A DNA stretch of 50,576 bases from an uncultured Erysipelotrichaceae bacterium. GTDB lineage: Bacteria; Bacillota_I; Bacilli_A; RFN20; CAG-826. The stretch lies in contig CACWSI010000002.1 in assembly GCA_902763555.1 (NCBI GenBank), forward strand, positions 1-50,576, read 5' to 3'. Shown here one piece after another: positions 9,801 to 19,592 of the stretch. Within the stretch, counting starts at the first letter, position 1. Each line of letters begins with the position of its first letter. Under the pieces are notes generated by a model, which was not told the DNA's origin, made no database searches, and saw only the letters and a list, made by a program, of their open reading frames with translations. Both the position numbers and the translations under genes were made by a program.

Positions 9801-10451
9801 ACTCCAGTTTTCGATGGTATTACCAATGAAGAAATCTTGGATATGATGCAAAAAGCCAAAATGGATCCATCCGGTAAAACAATTCTTTACGATGGTACAA
9901 CCGGTGAAAGATTTGACGAAAGAATTACCGTTGGCTGTATGTACATGATTAAACTTGTCCACATGGTCGATGATAAATTACATGCTCGTGCAACTGGCCC
10001 ATATAGCTTAGTTACACAACAACCACTCGGTGGTAAAGCCCAAAATGGTGGTCAAAGATTTGGTGAAATGGAAGTCTGGGCTCTTGAAGCTTATGGCGCC
10101 GCCCACGTCTTACAAGAAATCATCACCATTAAGTCTGATGACCGCGTCGGTAGAAGAAAGACCTACGAAGCGATCATTAAAGATCAACCATTACCAAAAC
10201 CAGGCATTCCAGAAGCCTTCAAGGTTTTAGTTAAAGAATTACAAGCCTTATCCATGAACGTCACTCTTCTTGACCAAGAAGGTAACGCCATCGATATGGA
10301 CGCTCTTGCTAAAGAAGCCGAGAAGGAAGAAAGAAGAATCAACTCTAACATCCGTAACCTTATCGGTGATGGTAGTAGTTCTGATTCCGTGGTTGATGAA
10401 GAAGCCGTTGGTATGTCAAGCCGCTCAGCGGATGACGTGTTCGGAGAATAG
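6831..10451 (+). CDS. rpoB: DNA-directed RNA polymerase subunit beta
   Basis: The catalytic beta subunit. The 1206 residues are close to the Firmicutes length (about 1190), so there are no large lineage insertions. The rifampicin region reads [18 protein letters not shown] then [14 protein letters not shown]. Other hallmarks are [26 protein letters not shown] and [11 protein letters not shown]. The residue equal to E. coli His526 is Asn484 (codon 8280-8282), as in naturally rifampicin-insensitive Mollicutes. It starts after AAAAGGAGCC and is followed 14 bases later by rpoC. Confidence 0.97.
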   Translation: MIRNIENLNKLNNDRYDYSKISGKLPLPNLVEIQTKSYEEFKEKGLDEVFRESFPIVNYTNTLSIDYVSIRFGEPKHTFLQCKAQDLTYSAPIYVMLRLTHHDTGEIQESEVYMGEFPLMTKSGTFIVNGAERVIVSQLVRSPGAYMSLTKDIKTGKVTYEADLIPGRGTWLQFESGTKDLLSVRIDRQRKLNATTFLRALGLEENNDILKLFGESEALKVTLAKDDDQKIKTAKAALVEIFKKMKPGEPVTEEGTINFLVQKFFDGKHYDLGRAGRFKYIKKLGVYNRLTGRTLAENLVDADGELRFKKGYTLTAADVDALRDEEFFEKGAHMKKLKVNDKLDDHGIVNIVKVYNNDREKKVCNIVGTDLNGTVSYVTISDIIACFSYFLNVMDGFGDTDDIDHLGNRRIRCVGELIQNQFRLGLAKMVKTVQQKMSISDLGNVKPKALINPRPLSASIREFFASSQLSQFMDQTNPLAELTNKRRLSALGPGGLTRDRASTEVRDVHVSHYGRICPIETPEGQNIGLINNLASYAKINKYGFIETPYRRVDKATCRVLSEPEDSVYLSADEEWDYVIAEANINLDADGTILDEQVIARYKGENVMASREDVDYVDVSPKQIVSIAAGCIPFLENDDTMRALMGSNMQRQALPLLRPHAPFVGTGLEHQIARDSGLAVVAVEDGTVTYTDSRTIEVTEKGSNEPRIYQLQKFERSNQGTCINQTSIVKVGQKVKKGQIIADGPAMQNGDLALGQNVTIAFMTWNGYNYEDAVIMSERLVKDDVYTSIHIEKYELECRSIPKLGDEEITRDIPNVSEAAKANLDERGIIVPGAEVKEGDILVGKVTPRGQSEPTPEGKLLMAIFGEKTNEGKDASLRVPHGGAGIVLDVKIFKREGKSKDVELPPGVNEVVRVYIVQKRKISEGDKMSGRHGNKGVISRILPECDMPFLPDGTPVDIMLNPLGVPSRMNIGQILEVHLGYALKQLGYKIATPVFDGITNEEILDMMQKAKMDPSGKTILYDGTTGERFDERITVGCMYMIKLVHMVDDKLHARATGPYSLVTQQPLGGKAQNGGQRFGEMEVWALEAYGAAHVLQEIITIKSDDRVGRRKTYEAIIKDQPLPKPGIPEAFKVLVKELQALSMNVTLLDQEGNAIDMDALAKEAEKEERRINSNIRNLIGDGSSSDSVVDEEAVGMSSRSADDVFGE

Positions 10452-10465
10452 GAGGATAAAAGATT

Positions 10466-13400
10466 ATGTTTGATGTTAAAAGATTAGCAGCGATTAAAGT
10501 CGGTTTAGCCTCCCCTGAAACAATCCGTAGCTGGAGCCATGGTGAAGTTTTAAAACCAGAAACCATCAACTATCGTAGCCAAAAACCTGAAATGCAAGGT
10601 TTATACTGCGAAAAGATCTTTGGACCTAGCAAAGACTATGAATGTCACTGTGGTAAATATAAGAAGATTAGATTTGCCGGTGTCGTTTGTGAAAAGTGTG
10701 GCGTTGAAGTCACTTCTAAAGAAGTTAGAAGAGAAAGAATGGGTCACATTGAACTTGCTAGCCCATGTTCACACATTTGGTATTTAAAAGGTATCCCAAG
10801 CCGTATTGGCTTAATCTTAGATGTTTCTCCAAAACACTTAGAAGAAGTCACATACTACGCCGCCCATATCTGTTTAAATCCAGGTAAATCCTCAGTCCTC
10901 ACATACCGTGAATTCATCAATGAAAGAAACGGTCGTGAAGTCTTTATCCCAGTCGTGAAAGAAATTCAACAAAACGCTGCGGAATGGGGTTTACAAGAAG
11001 GTAGCGATGATTGGGCCAGAAGTGAAGAATTAATCGCCAGAATGGAAAACCATGGTGAAGTCTTCGACTTCCAAACCGTCGCTAGATTCATTAACAAATA
11101 CACAGGTGCGGAATTCTCTGAAGGTGCCGCTGCGATTAAGAGACTTTTACAAGAAGTCGACTTAGATAAAGAAGCCGCGGAAATCAATAAGAAGATGAAG
11201 GAAACAAAATCCACATCTCGTCAAAAACTCACTAAGAGATTAGAAGTTATTGAAGCATTCCGTAACTCTGACAATAGACCTGAATGGATGATTTTGGATG
11301 TTATTCCAGTCATTCCACCAGATTTAAGACCAATGTTACAACTCGATGGTGGTAGATTCGCTACCTCCGATTTAAACGACTTATATCGTAGAGTTATCTC
11401 CCGTAACAATCGTTTAAAGAAGCTGATTGATATGAATTCTCCTCAAGTTATCTTGATGAACGAAAAACGTATGCTTCAAGAAGCGGTTGACGCTTTAATT
11501 GATAACGGTAGAAGAAATAAACCAGTTCAAGGTCCTGGTGGTCGTGCCCTTAAGTCCTTAAGTAGTGCACTTAAAGGTAAACAAGGTCGTTTCAGACAAA
11601 ACTTACTTGGTAAACGTGTCGACTACTCTGGTCGTTCCGTTATTGCCGTTGGTCCATTCTTAAGAATGTATCAATGTGGCTTACCAAGAGAAATGGCCAT
11701 TCAATTATTAAGACCATTTATCGCTTGTGAACTCTTAAAAAGAGGTGTCGCTAACGCGCATAAACAAGCCGATAAGATCATTGATAGATACGATGATGTC
11801 GTCTTCGATATCGTCGAAGAAATCATTTCTAAGCACCCAGTTTTATTAAACCGTGCTCCTACATTACATAGACTTGGTATTCAAGCCTTCCAACCAATCT
11901 TAGTTGATGGTCGTGCCATCCGTTTACACCCACTCGTTTGTACTGGCTTCAACGCTGACTTCGATGGTGACCAAATGGCCGTTCACGTCCCATTATCTAA
12001 AGCCGCTCAAGAAGAAGCTTTACACTTAATGTTAGCCTCTAATAACATCTTAGGTCCTAAAGATGGTAAACCAATCGTTACACCATCCCAAGACATGGTT
12101 ATTGGTAACTACTATTTAACACTTGAAAGCACAAAAGAAGACTTCTTAAAAATCGCTAAAGAGTTACACGCTCGTAAAGATGAAGAAGAAGCCGAAAGAT
12201 ATGAACTCTATGCTGCTAGTGAAGGTAAAGTCTTCAAAGACGTCGATGATGTCATTAGAGCATATCAAACAAAACAAGTTCACTTACATAACCGTATTGC
12301 CTTATTAGGTAGTGCGATGATGAAGAAGGATTTCACCGAAGAACAAAACAAGAGCTACTTAATCACTTCTGTTGGTAAAGTAATCTTCAACCTTATCTTC
12401 CCAAGTGACTTCCCATATTTAAACGAAGTAAGTAGTGCTTCCTTAAGAGGCGACCAAGAAGTGGTCAAGACATATTTTGCCCCACGTGGTACAAATATTC
12501 CTGAATTCATTGCTTCTCGCCCAATCTTAAAACCATTCAAGAAGAAAGAATTAGGTCTTATCATTAACGAAATCTTCCAACGTTATGATCGTCAAGGCAA
12601 TCCAAAGACATCCGCGGTGTTGGATAAGATTAAAGACCAAGGCTTCCATTATTCTACAGTAGCCGGCTTAACCGTCTCCTTAAGTGATATTCACGCTGTT
12701 AAAGGCAAAGAAGAAATCTTAAAAGAAGGTGATAACAAAGTCGCTAACTTAAAAGAATTATACGAAATGGGTATGTTAACCAACGAAGAAAGACATAAAC
12801 AAGTCGTCAACGTTTGGGAAAATGTTAAAGACCAAGTTCAAAAGAAACTTGAAGTCCAATTCAAACAAGATACACGTAACCCAATCTTCATGATGTCTGA
12901 TTCCGGTGCTCGTGGTAATATTTCCAATATTCTCCAATTAGCCGGTATGAGAGGCTTGATGGGTAGTACTTCTGGTTCCACTATCGAACTCCCAGTTAAA
13001 TCATGTTTCCGTGAAGGTATGAACGTGTCCGAATTCTTTATCGCCACCCACGGTGCTCGTAAGGGTGGTGCTGATACCGCGTTAAAGACCGCTGACTCTG
13101 GTTACTTAACTAGAAGATTAGTCGACGTTTCTCAAGACGTTATCGTTAGGGAAGAAGACTGTGGCACTGACCACGGCTTCGAAGTCTTTGAAATCAGAGA
13201 CTCCGCTAGAGATGCCGTCATCGTTAAACTCGAAGATCGTTTAGTTGGTCGTTTCGCTCTCAATGATGTCGTTAATCCACAAACTGGTGAAGTCATCGTT
13301 AAGGGTAACACCATGATTCACGAAGACGAAGCTAAAGCAATCGTCAACGCTGGTATTAAATCCGTTGTCATTCGTAACTTATTCGGTTGTGAAACAAAAG

Positions 13401-14392
13401 ATGGTGTTTGCGTACACTGCTATGGTCGTAACTTAGCGACAGGTAGAAGAGTTCAAGTTGGTGAAGCAGTTGGTATTATGGCTGCTCAATCAATTGGTGA
13501 ACCAGGTACCCAATTAACCATGAGAACATTCCACACCGGTGGTGTTGCGGGCTCCGATATTACTCAAGGTTTACCTCGTGTTCAAGAATTATTCGAAGCA
13601 CGTACTCCAAAGGGCGAAGCCTTAATTAGTGAAATTTCTGGTACAGTCACCAAGATCGAAGAAAAGAATGGTTGCTACTTAGTGACCGTTAAGAACGATC
13701 TTGATGAAAAAGAATACACCACAAACTTCGGTGCGAGACTAAGAGTCAAGAAAGGTGACTTTGTCAAAAATGGTGGCAAGATCACTGAAGGCGCTATCTC
13801 TCCTAAGAAGTTACTCGAAGTCGCTGATGTGACAGCGGTGGAAAACTACATCTTAAAAGAAGTCCAAAAGGTTTATAGTGCTCAATCCATTGGTATTTCC
13901 GATAAGCACATCGAAGTTATCGTCAGACAAATGTTAAGAAAAGTCTTAGTCATTGAAGCTGGTGATACCGATATGTTAAGTGGTACACGTGTGAACGTTA
14001 ATACATTCACCGCGAAGAACACTGATGCCATCTTAAGTGGCAAACACCCAGCCGTCTTCTCACCATTAATTCTTGGTATTACAAAGTCCGCTTTGGAAAC
14101 AGAATCATTCCTCTCTGCGGCTTCCTTCCAAGAAACAACCCGTGTCTTAACAGATGCCGCTATTAAAGGCAAAACTGACTACTTACACGGCTTAAAAGAA
14201 AACGTCATCACAGGTCACCTTATCCCAGCGGGTCGTGGCTTAATGAACGATGCTGCTTCTGACGATATCTCTGCCCACTTCTCTGTTACTGAAACAATGA
14301 AAGAAGTGAGTGATAGATATATCGAAGAGCACGAAAGAAAAGTCAAAGAAATCAACGAAAAGATTCACGCTTTAGAAGAAGATAAGAAGTAG
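10466..14392 (+). CDS. rpoC: DNA-directed RNA polymerase subunit beta'
   Basis: The clamp and catalytic subunit of RNA polymerase, 1308 residues. Visible elements in order are: the N-terminal zinc finger [20 protein letters not shown], the lid and rudder region, the catalytic NADFDGDQM at residues 496-504 (Mg2+-binding Asp498, 500, 502), the second zinc site ending in [11 protein letters not shown], and the trigger-loop/jaw region with [16 protein letters not shown]. The C-terminus is Lys/Glu-rich. It ends in TAG before a terminator and closes the ribosomal-RNA polymerase operon. Confidence 0.97.
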   Translation: MFDVKRLAAIKVGLASPETIRSWSHGEVLKPETINYRSQKPEMQGLYCEKIFGPSKDYECHCGKYKKIRFAGVVCEKCGVEVTSKEVRRERMGHIELASPCSHIWYLKGIPSRIGLILDVSPKHLEEVTYYAAHICLNPGKSSVLTYREFINERNGREVFIPVVKEIQQNAAEWGLQEGSDDWARSEELIARMENHGEVFDFQTVARFINKYTGAEFSEGAAAIKRLLQEVDLDKEAAEINKKMKETKSTSRQKLTKRLEVIEAFRNSDNRPEWMILDVIPVIPPDLRPMLQLDGGRFATSDLNDLYRRVISRNNRLKKLIDMNSPQVILMNEKRMLQEAVDALIDNGRRNKPVQGPGGRALKSLSSALKGKQGRFRQNLLGKRVDYSGRSVIAVGPFLRMYQCGLPREMAIQLLRPFIACELLKRGVANAHKQADKIIDRYDDVVFDIVEEIISKHPVLLNRAPTLHRLGIQAFQPILVDGRAIRLHPLVCTGFNADFDGDQMAVHVPLSKAAQEEALHLMLASNNILGPKDGKPIVTPSQDMVIGNYYLTLESTKEDFLKIAKELHARKDEEEAERYELYAASEGKVFKDVDDVIRAYQTKQVHLHNRIALLGSAMMKKDFTEEQNKSYLITSVGKVIFNLIFPSDFPYLNEVSSASLRGDQEVVKTYFAPRGTNIPEFIASRPILKPFKKKELGLIINEIFQRYDRQGNPKTSAVLDKIKDQGFHYSTVAGLTVSLSDIHAVKGKEEILKEGDNKVANLKELYEMGMLTNEERHKQVVNVWENVKDQVQKKLEVQFKQDTRNPIFMMSDSGARGNISNILQLAGMRGLMGSTSGSTIELPVKSCFREGMNVSEFFIATHGARKGGADTALKTADSGYLTRRLVDVSQDVIVREEDCGTDHGFEVFEIRDSARDAVIVKLEDRLVGRFALNDVVNPQTGEVIVKGNTMIHEDEAKAIVNAGIKSVVIRNLFGCETKDGVCVHCYGRNLATGRRVQVGEAVGIMAAQSIGEPGTQLTMRTFHTGGVAGSDITQGLPRVQELFEARTPKGEALISEISGTVTKIEEKNGCYLVTVKNDLDEKEYTTNFGARLRVKKGDFVKNGGKITEGAISPKKLLEVADVTAVENYILKEVQKVYSAQSIGISDKHIEVIVRQMLRKVLVIEAGDTDMLSGTRVNVNTFTAKNTDAILSGKHPAVFSPLILGITKSALETESFLSAASFQETTRVLTDAAIKGKTDYLHGLKENVITGHLIPAGRGLMNDAASDDISAHFSVTETMKEVSDRYIEEHERKVKEINEKIHALEEDKK

Positions 14393-14410
14393 TTGAACTA
14401 TTAAACAACA

Positions 14411-14439
14411 AGAGTCATCCATATGGGTGGCTCTTTTTG
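14411..14439 (+). terminator. Rho-independent terminator after rpoC
   Basis: AGAGTCATCC (14411-14420) pairs with GGGTGGCTCT (14425-14434), including G-U pairs, and is followed by a T-run. Confidence 0.85.
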
Positions 14440-14580
14440 TGCCCATAATTATTGAAAATAAAAAATCTATTTGAGAAAATAACAAGTGGTTATCAATAAA
14501 TTAGATAATCAATAATGAATAATTAGATAAAAAATAACAGTTTTTCTATTCTAATTCGTCTTAATTAACGAGAGGTGCAA
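14440..14580 (+). promoter_or_regulatory. AT-rich upstream region of the first sigma factor gene
   Basis: A very AT-rich gap containing a direct repeat AATTAGATAA (near 14499 and 14520) and a small TAAC/GTTA inverted repeat. A promoter surely lies here, but no pair of boxes stands out. The repeat could be the site of an alternative sigma factor or regulator. This is low-certainty inference. Confidence 0.3.
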
Positions 14581-15078
14581 ATGAGCATTTCATCAAAAAC
14601 CATCCAAGGCTTCATCCTAGGTAATCAAGAAGCGATCGGTGAGGTTTATGACGAATACAAAAATCTGATGTACTTCGTTATCGCCTCGTATATCTCTCTT
14701 CCAGAAGATTGTGAAGATGTTTTAAGTGAGTCCTTCATTAAGGCAATTAATTCTAGAAGCAACATTAAAGATCCTAGCAACTTAAAGACATACTTAACCG
14801 CAATCGCAAGAAACCAAGCCCTTGATTTCTTAAAGAAGAAAAGAGAAATCGCTAATAGTGAAGTCATTGATGAGATGTATGGTGAAACCGACCAATATAA
14901 CGTCATGCTCAATATGTTAGAACCTCTCCTCACTAATAAGGAGACTATTGTCACTTATTACAAGGCTGTTTTCCAATATACCTGGCCAGAAATCGTGGAA
15001 CTTACTGGTATTAAAGAAAGCACCGCTAGAAAGCTATACGCTGAGGCACTTGAGAAACTCAGAAAGGAGCTACGTTAA
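14581..15078 (+). CDS. ECF-type RNA polymerase sigma factor (module 1)
   Basis: A 165-residue sigma factor with only regions 2 and 4. Region 2 spans about residues 20-90 (YDEYKNLMYFVI, CEDVLSESFIKAI, AIARNQALDFLKKK). Region 4 is the C-terminal helix-turn-helix (YTWPEIVELTGIKESTARKL). It should direct RNA polymerase to a small regulon. The ATG at 14581 is chosen with GAGGTG just upstream; a GTG at 14575 lies inside that ribosome site. A membrane protein gene follows after one base, the usual place for an anti-sigma factor. It is clearly paralogous to the sigma gene at 43499-44008. Confidence 0.85.
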   Translation: MSISSKTIQGFILGNQEAIGEVYDEYKNLMYFVIASYISLPEDCEDVLSESFIKAINSRSNIKDPSNLKTYLTAIARNQALDFLKKKREIANSEVIDEMYGETDQYNVMLNMLEPLLTNKETIVTYYKAVFQYTWPEIVELTGIKESTARKLYAEALEKLRKELR

Positions 15079-15079
15079 G

Positions 15080-16012
15080 ATGAACGATATTGAAAAGAAA
15101 CTGAGAAAACGTGCTATGCAAAAACTTGATAAGTTTGCGCATAATCCATATCACGTTAATAAACCATCATTCTTCTCTAGAATACCTTTGTGGGGCAAAA
15201 TTATGGTCCCTGCCTCTTTAGTGACCGCAGTCGCTGTCGTAGCTTTCGTTGGCCTTATTAACGGTGTTGGTAAAAGTAACGCCACCCTAGCACCAAGTAA
15301 AAATGGTGATGTTTCCCATTATTCACCAGCAGAGCAGGATACCAGTAATGATAAGGGCTATACTGGTGATCCAAGCGTTCCTGGTGCCGCTCAAAAACAA
15401 TCTATCCGCGTCAACGGTGTTGATTATGCCTTTATAGCAACTGGCAGTAAAGGTAGTGGTGAAAGTAGCATGTACGCTACTGTCCAAGAAGAAAACCTCG
15501 GTAATTTAATAAGTGAAACTACTGATTTAACATTATATGAGATTAAGAATTATTCTTCTGATACCTTCATCGCCGCAAAATATGCTAATAATCCTAATAT
15601 CTTTGTGTGCTTTAATGAAGATATCACATTCGCCACAATTGATGATTTCTTAAACAAGATTCCATTTATGAGTGATTCATCAATCGCAAATCAAAAGATT
15701 ATGATATTTGATGATCAACCAAATAACAAATATTACACAGGGGCGGATACAGCAACTATTAATTCTTATCTATTTACCGATACTGGCTCCGCTAGTGCGA
15801 CAACATATACACAAGCAGAAGGTGAAAGCGCAATTACTATGCCTTTCAAATTAAACACATTTAATAGTGAATGTATGAAAATCATCCTCTATAGAAGTGG
15901 ACACATGCGAATTCAGATTGCTGATAATGATAAAAATGTCTACAATGTCGGCGAAAATATATATAGCAGTGTTCGCACTTATATTGAGACTTTAACCGCA
16001 GTAAACGGCTAA
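15080..16012 (+). CDS. Membrane protein, probable anti-sigma partner (module 1)
   Basis: A 310-residue protein with a basic cytosolic N-terminus (about 1-40), one transmembrane helix (41-61) and a long extracellular domain of unknown fold with a Ser/Asn/Pro-rich linker. The ATG at 15080 overlaps the region of the sigma stop and has AAAGGAG 10 bases upstream. The N-terminal pattern KKLRKRAMQKLDKFAHNP resembles that of the partner at 44001 (KLKEKAYKSFDKLITDP), suggesting a shared sigma-binding segment. It lacks the zinc anti-sigma HxxxCxxC motif. The anti-sigma role is inferred from position and topology. Confidence 0.6.
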   Translation: MNDIEKKLRKRAMQKLDKFAHNPYHVNKPSFFSRIPLWGKIMVPASLVTAVAVVAFVGLINGVGKSNATLAPSKNGDVSHYSPAEQDTSNDKGYTGDPSVPGAAQKQSIRVNGVDYAFIATGSKGSGESSMYATVQEENLGNLISETTDLTLYEIKNYSSDTFIAAKYANNPNIFVCFNEDITFATIDDFLNKIPFMSDSSIANQKIMIFDDQPNNKYYTGADTATINSYLFTDTGSASATTYTQAEGESAITMPFKLNTFNSECMKIILYRSGHMRIQIADNDKNVYNVGENIYSSVRTYIETLTAVNG

Positions 16013-16047
16013 TATTCCTTCATTTTTAACTAGTTAAACGTTAGATG

Positions 16048-16056
16048 TGCTATAAT
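16048..16056 (+). promoter_or_regulatory. Extended -10 promoter of plsX
   Basis: TGCTATAAT is a perfect -10 (16051-16056) with the TGn extension. No good -35 lies at the usual distance, as expected for an extended -10 promoter. Confidence 0.7.
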
Positions 16057-16080
16057 AACTTCCGCAAAAGGAAGTATATT

Positions 16081-17079
16081 ATGGAACAATATAAAATAGT
16101 TATCGATTTATTAGGCTCCGATAAAGGTCCAGAAACAGTCCTTTTAGGCGCCTCTTTAGCGTTAAAAGAATTTCCTAACTTATTTATCACTCTTGTCGGT
16201 CCCGAGGCTCTCGTAAACAAAAAGAAGGATGAATTAGGAATAGATATGAACCGTATTAAAGTTATTAATGCGGAAGAAACAATTACTAATTATGAAAATC
16301 CTTATACAGGTATTATGAATAAACCACAAGCTTCTTTAGTCTTAGCGATGAAAGAAGTTGGTAATCCAGAAGAAAACTACGCTGGTATGATTACCGCTGG
16401 TAACAGCGGAGCTATTCTCATGGGTAGTTTTAGATTCTTAAGCGATGAAAATAAAACAAGACCATGTATGGCCGCTGTTCTTCCTAACGGGAAAGGCACT
16501 TATAGCGCCGTCGTGGACACAGGTGCGACAATTGATTGCTCCACTGGACAATTACACTCATTCGCCCGTTTAGGCTCTGATTTGATGAAAAAGATGTATA
16601 AGATCGAATCTCCCCGTGTTGCCTTACTTTCTAATGGTGCGGAAGCTACTAAAGGTAACCACTTAGTTAAAGAAACATATCCTTTATTAAAAGAAGATGA
16701 AACAATCAACTTCATCGGTAATATTGAAGGTAACCAAACTTTAACGGGTGACGCTGATGTCATCGTCTGTGATGGTTTCGCTGGTAACCAAGTTCTTAAG
16801 AACGTTGAAGGTGTCGCAAGACAATTAATCACCGATATCGTCAAACTCTCTAAAAAGAGAGAAAGACCAGAATTCATGGAAGTCGCACAATACTTAATGA
16901 AATCCTATGATATCTCCGCTTTAGGTGGTGGTTTAGTGTTAGGCGCGCGCAAACTTATTATTAAAGCGCGTGGTAATTCTGATGAAAGAGCAATCGTTAA
17001 TATTTCTAGAATGATGCTCAATCACGCTAGTGGTGAAGCAGTCTTAACACAAGAACAAAGAAACGACGCTCTACGTTGA
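16081..17079 (+). CDS. plsX: Phosphate acyltransferase PlsX
   Basis: PlsX converts acyl-ACP to acyl-phosphate, the first committed donor for phosphatidic acid synthesis by PlsY. The protein is 332 residues, a normal length, with the conserved N-terminal IDLLGSDKGPETV, AGNSGA, NGAEATKGNHLVKETYPLL and CDGFAGNQVLKNVEG. The start at 16081 follows AAAAGGAAGT; a longer reading from 16045 would begin inside the promoter. Its stop is TGA, rare in this window, immediately followed by an in-frame TAG. acpP follows, as in many Firmicutes. Confidence 0.93.
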   Translation: MEQYKIVIDLLGSDKGPETVLLGASLALKEFPNLFITLVGPEALVNKKKDELGIDMNRIKVINAEETITNYENPYTGIMNKPQASLVLAMKEVGNPEENYAGMITAGNSGAILMGSFRFLSDENKTRPCMAAVLPNGKGTYSAVVDTGATIDCSTGQLHSFARLGSDLMKKMYKIESPRVALLSNGAEATKGNHLVKETYPLLKEDETINFIGNIEGNQTLTGDADVIVCDGFAGNQVLKNVEGVARQLITDIVKLSKKRERPEFMEVAQYLMKSYDISALGGGLVLGARKLIIKARGNSDERAIVNISRMMLNHASGEAVLTQEQRNDALR

Positions 17080-17126
17080 TAGAAGTTTACGATTTTGGTA
17101 AACTAATTAAGTTGAGGTAAATAATC

Positions 17127-17351
17127 ATGTTAGAAAAATTAAAAGAATTAATGAAAAACGTTGATCCAGATCTTAATTTAGATAACGTTACTTTAGATAC
17201 TAAACTCGTGGATGATCTCCATTTTGACTCCTTAGGTATTATGATGTTTGCGATGGCCATCGAAGATGAATATGGTGTGACATTTGATGAACCAATGAAC
17301 TTCGTGACTGTTAAAGATGTCGTTGACTATCTCGAAGCAAACAAGAAGTAA
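17127..17351 (+). CDS. acpP: Acyl carrier protein
   Basis: A 74-residue acidic helical protein with the phosphopantetheine-attachment motif DSLG, Ser35. It carries acyl chains as thioesters and supplies PlsX encoded just upstream. The gap to plsX is 47 bases with a GAGGTAAAT ribosome site. A strong terminator ends the unit. No fatty acid synthase genes are seen here. Confidence 0.93.
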   Translation: MLEKLKELMKNVDPDLNLDNVTLDTKLVDDLHFDSLGIMMFAMAIEDEYGVTFDEPMNFVTVKDVVDYLEANKK

Positions 17352-17373
17352 ATAGTCACAGTAATAGTTAAAT

Positions 17374-17400
17374 AAGAGCCGCACATGTCGGCTCTTTTTT
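17374..17400 (+). terminator. Rho-independent terminator after acpP
   Basis: AAGAGCCG (17374-17381) pairs with CGGCTCTT (17389-17396), and a run of T follows. Confidence 0.9.
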
Positions 17401-17431
17401 AGTTTTTCTAAACGTGATTCCTTCTTTTTTC

Positions 17432-17460
17432 TTGAAATAATACGCGTATATATGCATAAT
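17432..17460 (+). promoter_or_regulatory. Promoter of the Big_2 lipoprotein gene
   Basis: TTGAAA (17432-17437) and CATAAT (17455-17460) are separated by 17 bases. A transcript from here would have a leader of nearly 80 bases containing a perfect hairpin. Confidence 0.6.
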
Positions 17461-17495
17461 ACGATTAACAAGAGAAAATATCTTGATAATGAGAA

Positions 17496-17525
17496 AAGAA
17501 ACTAAAGCGTGCGTCTTAGTTTCTT
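17496..17525 (+). promoter_or_regulatory. Hairpin in the 5' leader of the Big_2 lipoprotein gene
   Basis: A perfect 10-bp inverted repeat AAGAAACTAA/TTAGTTTCTT has a 10-base loop. It ends just before the ribosome site (AAAGGA, from about 17529) and has no T-run, so it is not a terminator. It may stabilise the mRNA, affect ribosome access or be a DNA operator. Confidence 0.5.
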
Positions 17526-17544
17526 GAGAAAGGAAACATATTTA

Positions 17545-18417
17545 ATGAAATTCAAAAAAGTTTTAAGCGCTCTCACTGTTATGTTAGCGCTTACCGCTGT
17601 TGCTTGTAATGGTGGTGGCAATCAATCTGATGCTCCAAAATCAAACAGTCAACAATCAACATCTGCTCTTCCAAGCATCAAAGTTACAGCAACTGATAAC
17701 AAGAAAACTCTCGAAGTTGATGAAACAGTTAAATTAACTTCTGATGTTGAAGGTGTCACATGGGAATCCGCTAATACCGCCGTTGCGACAGTTGATGGTG
17801 AAGGCTTAGTGACCGCTGTCAGTGCTGGTTCCGCCAAAATCACAGCCAAGAAAGATGGTTATAAAGATGGCTCCATCACAATCACAGTCAATGCTCCAGC
17901 TGATCCATTATTACAACCATTAGAACGTACATACACCGAAGGTACACCAGCTCAAAACTCCGCTGGTAAGGATTACATCCCATTAACAGATGCGACAGCC
18001 AACAAAGTTGGTGTTAAAATCGCTATTACTAACTGGGAAATCGCTGAAGGTTCACCAGACACCACAAAGTTAGGTACCGATGGTGGTATCGAACCAAAGA
18101 ATGACCACAGTGTCTACCTTGCTTATAAGCTCACCGCTCCAAAAGCCGGCACATACCAATTAGTTATGACTGGTAAATGTTCTTCTGGTGATGGTGCAAG
18201 CAAAACTCTTGATGAAAGAGCCTTCTCCGTTAAAGTTAATGGTGAAGAAGTTGATGTCGTCGCCGACAGAAACCCAGTCACCACAACATCCGCGGCTTTC
18301 GTCGCTGCTCCAAGAGTGACCTTAAGAGGTACAGAAGAAGATATCATTGCTGTTTCTTGCTCCGACTACCGTATCAAATTTGATACAGCTTCCTTCTTAC
18401 TCTTCAACGAAATCTAA
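17545..18417 (+). CDS. Surface lipoprotein with a Big_2 immunoglobulin-like domain
   Basis: A 290-residue lipoprotein. The signal peptide ends in ALTAVAC with the lipidated Cys21, then a Ser/Gln/Asn-rich linker. A Big_2 domain (about 45-116) is shown by VTWESANTAVATVDGEGLVT and AGSAKITAKKDGY. The C-terminal half (about 125-290) looks like a beta-sandwich of the carbohydrate-binding type (HSVYLAYKLTAPKAGTYQL, FSVKVNGEEV), but I cannot name its family. It is probably an exposed binding or adhesion protein. The ATG at 17545 is the one that gives a signal peptide. It is a single-gene unit with its own promoter and terminator. Confidence 0.75.
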   Translation: MKFKKVLSALTVMLALTAVACNGGGNQSDAPKSNSQQSTSALPSIKVTATDNKKTLEVDETVKLTSDVEGVTWESANTAVATVDGEGLVTAVSAGSAKITAKKDGYKDGSITITVNAPADPLLQPLERTYTEGTPAQNSAGKDYIPLTDATANKVGVKIAITNWEIAEGSPDTTKLGTDGGIEPKNDHSVYLAYKLTAPKAGTYQLVMTGKCSSGDGASKTLDERAFSVKVNGEEVDVVADRNPVTTTSAAFVAAPRVTLRGTEEDIIAVSCSDYRIKFDTASFLLFNEI

Positions 18418-18440
18418 TAATTAATTATTAAGTTTCAAAT

Positions 18441-18468
18441 AAACCATCGGCTCAAACCGGTGGTTTTT
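18441..18468 (+). terminator. Rho-independent terminator after the Big_2 lipoprotein gene
   Basis: AAACCATCGG (18441-18450) pairs with CCGGTGGTTT (18457-18466), with one G-U pair, followed by T residues. Confidence 0.85.
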
Positions 18469-18525
18469 ATTGTGTTTTGCAAGTATGACACACCAGGACT
18501 AGTGTGTAGTATTTTATATTTTTTA

Positions 18526-18554
18526 TTGCGCGTATTTTATTCCTTATATATTAT
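18526..18554 (+). promoter_or_regulatory. Promoter of the rpsL-rpsG-fusA operon
   Basis: TTGCGC (18526-18531) and TATTAT (18549-18554) are spaced by 17 bases within an AT-rich stretch before a leader of about 105 bases. Confidence 0.5.
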
Positions 18555-18560
18555 ATATGA

Positions 18561-18670
18561 GCGTGTGCAAATCACACCCAGACCAATTTCGGTCGTTTTT
18601 AATGGGAAAGTACCGATACACCAGGTACTGTGGTGCGCACACTATGAAATAGTTATTGAAAGGAGCAATT
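18561..18670 (+). promoter_or_regulatory. Structured 5' leader of rpsL
   Basis: The leader has several short inverted repeats: GTGTG/CACAC near 18563-18577, GACC/GGTC near 18581-18594 followed by GTTTTT, and AGTACC/GGTACT near 18609-18629. GTGTGC near the start can also pair with GCACAC near 18636-18641. A similar block, acaccagg...act..gtg, occurs before the promoter near 18489. This looks like cis-regulation of the operon, but no known element is recognised. Confidence 0.4.
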
Positions 18671-19090
18671 ATGCCAACAATTAACCAATTAGTGCGTCAA
18701 GGCAGACAAAATAAGACATTCAAGTCTAAAGCCCCTGCTCTTGGTCAAAGATGGAATTCTTTGAAGAAAAAAGAAACAGCACAACCTGCAGCGCAAAAAC
18801 GTGGCGTTTGCACCCGTGTTGGTACAATGACACCAAAGAAACCTAACTCAGCTTTAAGAAAATACGCTCGTGTTAGATTAAGTAATGGTTATGAAGTCAC
18901 TGCCTATATCGGTGGTGAAGGACACAATTTACAAGAACACAGTACCGTCATTATTAGAGGCGGCCGTGTTAAAGACCTCCCAGGTGTGCGTTATCACATC
19001 GTTAGAGGTACATTAGACTGCGCTGGTATCGAAGCTCGTCGTCAAGGTCGTAGCTTATATGGTACCAAGAAGCCAAAGAGTGAAGAATAG
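18671..19090 (+). CDS. rpsL: 30S ribosomal protein S12
   Basis: A decoding-centre protein of 139 residues with the invariant loops [11 protein letters not shown] and [13 protein letters not shown]. The lysines that mutate in streptomycin resistance (E. coli Lys43 and Lys88) are the wild-type Lys here. The ATG at 18671 follows GAAAGGAGC. It is the first gene of the streptomycin operon rpsL-rpsG-fusA. Confidence 0.96.
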   Translation: MPTINQLVRQGRQNKTFKSKAPALGQRWNSLKKKETAQPAAQKRGVCTRVGTMTPKKPNSALRKYARVRLSNGYEVTAYIGGEGHNLQEHSTVIIRGGRVKDLPGVRYHIVRGTLDCAGIEARRQGRSLYGTKKPKSEE

Positions 19091-19104
19091 GAGGTAGTAA
19101 AACT

Positions 19105-19572
19105 ATGCGTAAAGGAAATGCAACCAAACGTGATGTCTTACCAGATCCAATTTACAACTCAAAGTTAGTCACACGTTTAATCAACAAAATTATGCTCGAT
19201 GGTAAGAAAGGCACCGCTCAAAATATTCTCTACAGTGCTTTCAAGAAAATCGAGGAAAAAACTGGCAAACCAGCAATGGACGTCTTCGCGACAGCTATTA
19301 ACAACATTATGCCAGAAGTCGAACTTAAGATGAGAAGAGTCGGTGGTGCGAACTTCCCAGTTCCAACTGAAGTCTCCCCAGAAAGAAAAGTTACATTAGG
19401 TTTAAGATGGTTAGTCAACTATTCACGTTTAAGAAATGAAAAGACCATGCAAGACCGCTTAGCTAACGAAATCATTGATGCCGCTAACGGCACAGGTGCG
19501 TCAGTTAAGAAAAGAGAAGACACCCACAAAATGGCAGAAGCTAATAAAGCTTACTCACATTATCGTTGGTAA
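19105..19572 (+). CDS. rpsG: 30S ribosomal protein S7
   Basis: S7 starts assembly of the 30S head and lines the E site. The 155 residues are of normal length, beginning [19 protein letters not shown] and ending [13 protein letters not shown], both typical. It lies 14 bases after rpsL with a TAGGAGG site overlapping the rpsL stop, and 20 bases before fusA. In E. coli S7 represses this operon; nothing in the sequence proves that here. Confidence 0.96.
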   Translation: MRKGNATKRDVLPDPIYNSKLVTRLINKIMLDGKKGTAQNILYSAFKKIEEKTGKPAMDVFATAINNIMPEVELKMRRVGGANFPVPTEVSPERKVTLGLRWLVNYSRLRNEKTMQDRLANEIIDAANGTGASVKKREDTHKMAEANKAYSHYRW

Positions 19573-19592
19573 TCAGTTAGGAGTATTAGAAT

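Noticed and set aside
17077-17082. TGA read as Trp (mycoplasma code)
   Set aside because: All large conserved proteins are complete with TGG for Trp and no internal TGA, so the standard code applies.
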